Source: Alkalibacterium sp049389645 (lineage in GTDB: Bacteria > Bacillota > Bacilli > Lactobacillales > Carnobacteriaceae_A). From it: DNA of 64,000 nt. The notes beneath the pieces were generated by a model. The model did no database searches. It was not told where the DNA came from and was given only the letters and a program-made list of their open reading frames with translations. Location: the NCBI RefSeq assembly GCF_049389645.1, contig NZ_CP186540.1:2170001-2234000 (forward strand). Reading direction: 5' to 3'. Within the stretch, counting starts at the first letter, position 1; the number at the start of each line of letters is the position of its first letter. Of the stretch, positions 59,849-64,000 are shown one piece after another. Position numbers and translations under genes: made by a program.

Positions 59849-62182
59849 ATGTCAAAACAAGAAAAGAAACTCAAAAACGTCATCGAAGGCAACACTTACC
59901 GATTTACAGTCGTCACCAATAAATTACTACGCATGGAATATTCTGAAGAGGGCCTGTTTGAAGATCGTGCAACACAGATCGTAAAGAACAGAGATCTGGG
60001 TGATGTGGATTTCGAACTCAAGGAAACCCATAAAATGCTTGAAATCATAACTGAGTCATTTCACCTGCGTTACGTGAAAGAAAAAGAGTTTTCTCCAAAG
60101 AATCTGTCAGTTGATGTAAGATACAACTATACCAATTACACAAATAGATGGTATTATGGTCAAACCATTCCAACTTTGAAAGGCGCCTTGAGAACGGTCG
60201 ACCGTGTGGATGGTGAAGCAGAACTGGAAGAGAGCATTATTTCCAAATACGGTTATGCCACACTCGATGATTCCAAATCATTTGTCTTTGACGAGAACAA
60301 CAATATAAAAGTCAAAAATCATACACAGACGGACGTTTACTTCTTTGCATACGGCAGAGAGTACCTGAAAGCCGTTCAGGACTTTTACCGACTTTCCGGT
60401 CATCCACCATTACTGCCGAGGTATGCATTAGGCAACTGGTGGAGCAGGTACTGGAAGTATTCAGAGGAGTCTTATTTAGAGTTGATCAATACGTTCGAAA
60501 AAGAAAAAATCCCTTTATCTGTCAGCGTGATCGATATGGACTGGCATTTAACAGACGTACCCTCAAAACACGGTAGTGGCTGGACAGGTTATACGTGGAA
60601 TAAAGAATTGTTCCCAGATCCCGATAGATTTTTAAAAAAATTACAGGATAAGGGATTGGCCGTAACCTTAAATGTTCATCCGGCAGATGGCATCAGAGCT
60701 TTTGAAGAGCAATATGAGGTGGTCGCGGATAAGTTGAATCTGAATACAGCCATAGAAGAACCGGCTGATTTTGATTTGATGGATGAAGATTTCCGCCAAG
60801 TGTATTTTGAAGATGTCCATCATCCCCTAGAAGAACAAGGCGTAGATTTCTGGTGGATCGATTGGCAGCAAGGCGAGTTCAGCAGCAGCGACATCGATCC
60901 GCTGTGGCTACTCAATCATTACCACTTCGAGGACATGAAAAAACGTAACAAAGATGAGTTGATCTTATCGCGTTATGGCGGTCCGGGTAGTCACCGTTAT
61001 CCTGTTGGCTTTTCGGGAGATGCCATTATTACGTGGAACTCTCTGAAATTCCAGCCATATCTAACGGCAACGTCATCAAATATCGGCTATACGTGGTGGA
61101 GTCATGATATCGGCGGACATTATAAAGGGTATAAAGATGAAGAACTGACGCTACGATGGTTCCAGTTCGGTGTGTTCAGCCCTATCAACCGTCTGCACAG
61201 CTCCAACAGTGCTTTTTCGAGTAAAGAGCCTTGGAAGTACAGTGGTGTCATCAGGAAAAACATGACGTCATTTTTACGCTTACGCCATGCATTGATCCCG
61301 TATTTATATACCTTTAATGTTTTGAACAACGAAGAAGGGATACCGGTGATTCAACCAGTTTATTATAAATGTCCGTTAAAAGAAGCGGCTTATGACATTA
61401 AAAATGAGTATTTCTTTGGGAGCGAGCTGCTTGTCTTACCGATAACAAGCAAAAAAGACGAAGAAACGGTTTACGGTAGTGAACTCTTTTACTTCCCGAA
61501 AGGTCACTGGTTTGATATATTCAGCAACTTTAGATACAAAGGGGAAGCTAAACTCAAAGTATTTAGAGATGAAATGACCATTCCGGTATTTGCCAGAGAA
61601 GGCAGCATCATACCGTTGGATCCGAATCCGACCCAAACAGATGCCCATGACCTGCCAGAAGATATGGAATGGCTGATCTATCCTGGCAGAGACAACACAT
61701 TCGAATTGATTGAAGATAGCAACCATCAAAGAGCGGTCACAGCCTTTAACCTGAATTACTCAGATGGATCCATCTCTATAGCAGTAAATGATAAGGCGAC
61801 TATTTTACCTAAAGAGCGCAAACATATCATTCATTTCAATGCCTCAAAAGAAATTGGAGTTGTTGAAGTGCAAAACGGTGAAGTGGTGGAGCGGTCGTTT
61901 GATCCAGAGCTGAATAGAACTTCGGTCACCGTTGTGTCAGACAACAACGAAAAAATGACCATCAAATTTGAGGATTTCAAAATGATCAAAGAGCAGGATA
62001 TCAATAATGAGCTATTCAAACGTCTCGATAAAGCGCAAGTGGGTTATAAATTGAAAGACTATTTATTGAACACTTTCAACAATAGCTTATCTGACTTCAG
62101 CTTGATGGCACTCATCAATGAGCTGGAAGAAGAGCATCTAAGTCAATCTTTATTTGAACTGTTGTATATCAAGAACAGTTGA
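59849..62182 (+). CDS. GH31 alpha-glucosidase
   Basis: The ATG at 59849 has GGGAG 7 bases upstream and gives 777 residues; an ATG at 59771 overlaps the previous gene and is unlikely. GH31 signatures: N-terminal beta-domain (about 1-185), then the barrel with LGNWWSRYWKYSEESY (194-209), VIDMDWH (227-233), nucleophile Asp338 in WWIDWQQGEFS and acid/base Asp391 in GFSGDAIITW, and SHDIGGHYKG. Residues about 720-777 form an extra helical tail. GH31 includes alpha-glucosidase, alpha-xylosidase and sulfoquinovosidase; the neighbours favour an alpha-glucan oligosaccharide. No signal peptide, so it acts in the cytoplasm. A strong terminator follows. Confidence 0.88.
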   Translation: MSKQEKKLKNVIEGNTYRFTVVTNKLLRMEYSEEGLFEDRATQIVKNRDLGDVDFELKETHKMLEIITESFHLRYVKEKEFSPKNLSVDVRYNYTNYTNRWYYGQTIPTLKGALRTVDRVDGEAELEESIISKYGYATLDDSKSFVFDENNNIKVKNHTQTDVYFFAYGREYLKAVQDFYRLSGHPPLLPRYALGNWWSRYWKYSEESYLELINTFEKEKIPLSVSVIDMDWHLTDVPSKHGSGWTGYTWNKELFPDPDRFLKKLQDKGLAVTLNVHPADGIRAFEEQYEVVADKLNLNTAIEEPADFDLMDEDFRQVYFEDVHHPLEEQGVDFWWIDWQQGEFSSSDIDPLWLLNHYHFEDMKKRNKDELILSRYGGPGSHRYPVGFSGDAIITWNSLKFQPYLTATSSNIGYTWWSHDIGGHYKGYKDEELTLRWFQFGVFSPINRLHSSNSAFSSKEPWKYSGVIRKNMTSFLRLRHALIPYLYTFNVLNNEEGIPVIQPVYYKCPLKEAAYDIKNEYFFGSELLVLPITSKKDEETVYGSELFYFPKGHWFDIFSNFRYKGEAKLKVFRDEMTIPVFAREGSIIPLDPNPTQTDAHDLPEDMEWLIYPGRDNTFELIEDSNHQRAVTAFNLNYSDGSISIAVNDKATILPKERKHIIHFNASKEIGVVEVQNGEVVERSFDPELNRTSVTVVSDNNEKMTIKFEDFKMIKEQDINNELFKRLDKAQVGYKLKDYLLNTFNNSLSDFSLMALINELEEEHLSQSLFELLYIKNS

Positions 62183-62253
62183 CCATTATCAAACGTATAC
62201 GAAACCGTTAAAGATTAAATAAGAGTTTTTGGTTTTAAAATGAGCTTATATGA

Positions 62254-62297
62254 AACAGGCCCCCATTCACGAAATCGGGGGCCTGTTTTTCTTTTTT
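62254..62297 (+). terminator. Terminator of the alpha-glucoside region
   Basis: CAGGCCCCC and GGGGGCCTG around a 12-base loop, followed by a T-run. Confidence 0.95.
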
Positions 62298-62299
62298 AG

Positions 62300-62828
62300 A
62301 TTAACTTTTAACAATTAATAATGATGACGAGTCCTGTGGATTGAGTTGAGGAGGTGTGTGTCGAATAGAACTGGAACTAAAGAGCCGTTCAGTCTAGTTG
62401 GCAAGCGCAAGTATTTATTGAACTATAGTTAAACATGATATAGGTTCAGTTTAGATCGTTCATGTTAGTGGGAACTGGAGCTAACAACAGTCTAGATGAA
62501 GTTGAATATAAATCGTAAGGCTGAACTCTATCTAAACGCTGACTAAATGAAGTTGGCCAGTCAATCAATCTACCGAACTAACGCTAGCCAGATCATAAAT
62601 AAAGTCCACGCCACACCGAGGGCACCTTACTCAAAATAGAGACACCTGAGTGACTATCCTAAACGATTACTATTGTACATATCAATATAGAAAAGATGAA
62701 AGGTAGAATAATCTGGCCTGGCCAGATTAAACATCTTGATTTTTAAAGAAGTTGAGACCTGTTTTCATGAGTAACTGATTCTTTTAACAGTATATATAGT
62801 AAGACTTACCAATAGATGGGGTGATTGT
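62300..62828. other. 530-bp non-coding region before second NERD gene
   Basis: No ORF with a ribosome binding site. It has an imperfect direct repeat, GAACTGGAACTAA ... CAGTCTAG (62368-62397) and GAACTGGAGCTAACAACAGTCTAG-like sequence at 62472-62495. GTTTAGAT...GTTCA near 62449-62463 has an imperfect inverted partner at 62522-62537. A palindrome AATCTGGCC T GGCCAGATT lies at 62710-62728. The base order differs from ordinary AT-rich spacers here; a structured RNA or protein-binding region is possible. Confidence 0.5.
62710..62728. repeat. Perfect 9-bp-arm palindrome
   Basis: AATCTGGCC and GGCCAGATT separated by one T, about 100 bp before the NERD gene; candidate operator. Confidence 0.6.
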
Positions 62829-63737
62829 ATGATCATTAAAGAAAGAGAAGAGCCATATGCGTTAAAAGTAATGACGTCACTGAATAATCGCATGACGCTA
62901 ACACAAAAACAGAAAAATTATTATTCGTCTTTGGTTAAGGGTCTGGAAGGTGAAAAACAGTTTGACTCGATGATTGCTCAGCTATCCTGTAATTATTTCT
63001 ACCTTAAGGATTTGACCTTGAAGACTAACCGAACCTATTTTCAAGTTGACTCCTTGCTCATAAAAGATAACACGGTACATTTGTATGAAGTAAAGAATTA
63101 TGAAGGTGAATACACCTTGGAAGATAATAAGCTGATCAACTTTTCGTCGAATAAAGAAATCTTGAATCCGGCTATACAACTTGAGCGTTCCAGTACTTTG
63201 TTGCGTCAACTTCTGGATGATAGAGGTATCGATTTGAAGCTAGACTCACATATCGTTTTTGTGAATCCAGAGTTCATTCTTTACCAGTCATCACGTCATC
63301 AAAGCTTTATCTTACCTGGAATGCTCAGAAAGCATCTGAACGAGATAAATAGAGAAAACCAGTTTCTCTCAGATAACAATAGAGAATACGCTGGTATACT
63401 CTGTGGTGAGCACCTATTAGAAACGCCTTATACCGACTTGCCTGATTATTCATTTGAGACGCTGGAAAAAGGATTCCTGTGCTTTAAATGTTCTGAAGAA
63501 ATCAAGGAACTAACAGGGCGCAAATCTATCTGCAGAAAGTGTGGATATAAAGAGGCTGCTCGAATAGCTGTATTGAGACATGTCCATGAATATTTTCTTT
63601 TATTTCCGAATTGTGACATTTCAACACATGTAATACATAAGTGGTGCAATCAGATACCCTCCACTTATACTATTCGGTCTGTTCTAAAGCAGAATTACGA
63701 AGCTCAAAAATCAGGGAGATGGACAGTGTACAGTTGA
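62829..63737 (+). CDS. NERD-domain protein with C-terminal zinc ribbon, copy 2
   Basis: The 302-residue protein has the same architecture as the protein at 15879-16784. An N-terminal helical lead (GLEGEKQFDSM) comes first, then the NERD core with FQVDSLLIKDN and LYEVKNYEGEY. A four-Cys zinc ribbon (CFKC ... ICRKCG, about 218-240) follows, then a helical tail ending SGRWTVYS. By eye around 35-40% of residues match copy 1. NERD proteins have a nuclease-like fold; the function of this zinc-ribbon subtype is not known. GGGGTG precedes the ATG. Non-coding, structure-rich DNA lies upstream, as for copy 1, but with a different sequence. Confidence 0.8.
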   Translation: MIIKEREEPYALKVMTSLNNRMTLTQKQKNYYSSLVKGLEGEKQFDSMIAQLSCNYFYLKDLTLKTNRTYFQVDSLLIKDNTVHLYEVKNYEGEYTLEDNKLINFSSNKEILNPAIQLERSSTLLRQLLDDRGIDLKLDSHIVFVNPEFILYQSSRHQSFILPGMLRKHLNEINRENQFLSDNNREYAGILCGEHLLETPYTDLPDYSFETLEKGFLCFKCSEEIKELTGRKSICRKCGYKEAARIAVLRHVHEYFLLFPNCDISTHVIHKWCNQIPSTYTIRSVLKQNYEAQKSGRWTVYS

Positions 63738-63790
63738 ATATCACGACAAAAAATAGCCTGTCGCAAAAACTTTTTGATGAGATAACTGGA

Positions 63791-63820
63791 GCCCTGACAT
63801 CGAATAGGGTGTCAGGGGAA
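63791..63820 (+). terminator. Hairpin after second NERD gene
   Basis: CCCTGACAT pairs with TGTCAGGGG-side bases (CCCTGACA/TGTCAGGG) around a GAATAGGG-type loop. No T-run follows, so termination is uncertain. The remaining bases to 64000 contain nothing recognisable. Confidence 0.45.
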
Positions 63821-64000
63821 TGAAAGATATGATCATAGTAAGAAAATCATCCTCAATGCTCTGTCTGTATTCAGAACAGGATATTTTATAGAGTGACGAC
63901 CGGTCTTATTCAATTATTAAAAATAACAATGAAACAATTAAAAAGTAATACTTAAATTTCTATGACTTGATTTGCATGAAAGTGTGCTGATCGAAGTGAA

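Overview
The window looks like chromosomal DNA from a low-GC Gram-positive bacterium of the Lactobacillales, possibly a Carnobacteriaceae-type lactic acid bacterium (inference). The support is strong AGGAGG-type ribosome binding sites, many lipoprotein sugar-binding proteins, cre-like sites, an Aerococcus-type lactate oxidase, and streptococcal-style msm/raf and Ula-type PTS genes. Most of it is a dense carbohydrate-utilisation region with about 50 genes. No rRNA, tRNA, CRISPR array or intact insertion sequence was seen.

Layout. 1-2.8 kb: 3' part of a dexB-type glucosidase, then lactate oxidase. 3-15 kb: an RpiR regulator and a beta-glucoside region (GH1 6-phospho-beta-glucosidase, two permeases, a binding lipoprotein, DUF624 protein, GH30 enzyme, ROK kinase, then a second GH1 with a second ROK kinase). 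No PTS transporter is present here, so the likely route is ABC import, ATP-dependent phosphorylation by a BglK-type ROK kinase, and hydrolysis by GH1. 15-18 kb: a repeat-rich zone around a NERD/zinc-ribbon gene. 18-20.6 kb: a barnase-like lipoprotein, directly followed by a barstar-like domain fused in frame to a full amidase, ending in a 10-bp minisatellite. 20.7-29 kb: a polysaccharide-type flippase and a ParB-like/nucleotidyltransferase-like protein, a bactofilin-like membrane protein, a decayed pseudogene and two related lipoproteins.

29-42 kb: lacZ and an msm/raf operon (AraC regulator, binding protein, two permeases, GH36 alpha-galactosidase, YczE-type membrane protein, sucrose phosphorylase) for galactosides and raffinose-type sugars. 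42-46 kb: a ChvE-GguA-GguB monosaccharide ABC importer behind a XylR-like operator, followed by a TetR-like protein without its DNA-binding half. 46.9-53.7 kb: an unusual operon with a PRD/EIIB/EIIA regulator, Ula-type EIIB and EIIC, a full transketolase and two GmhA-like isomerases. I propose it is a heptose (or other ketose/aldose) PTS pathway feeding sedoheptulose 7-phosphate into the pentose phosphate pathway. 54-62 kb: alpha-glucoside genes (GH13, binding protein, two permeases, DUF624, GH31). 62.8 kb: a second NERD/zinc-ribbon gene.

The main candidates for undescribed biology are: the lipoprotein barnase / barstar-amidase pair; the Ula-PTS + GmhA + transketolase operon; and a family of intergenic hairpin repeats (paired 14-mers, TTTTGTCAG palindromes, a 215-bp element and a 206-bp tandem array) concentrated in the first 18 kb and on both sides of one NERD gene.
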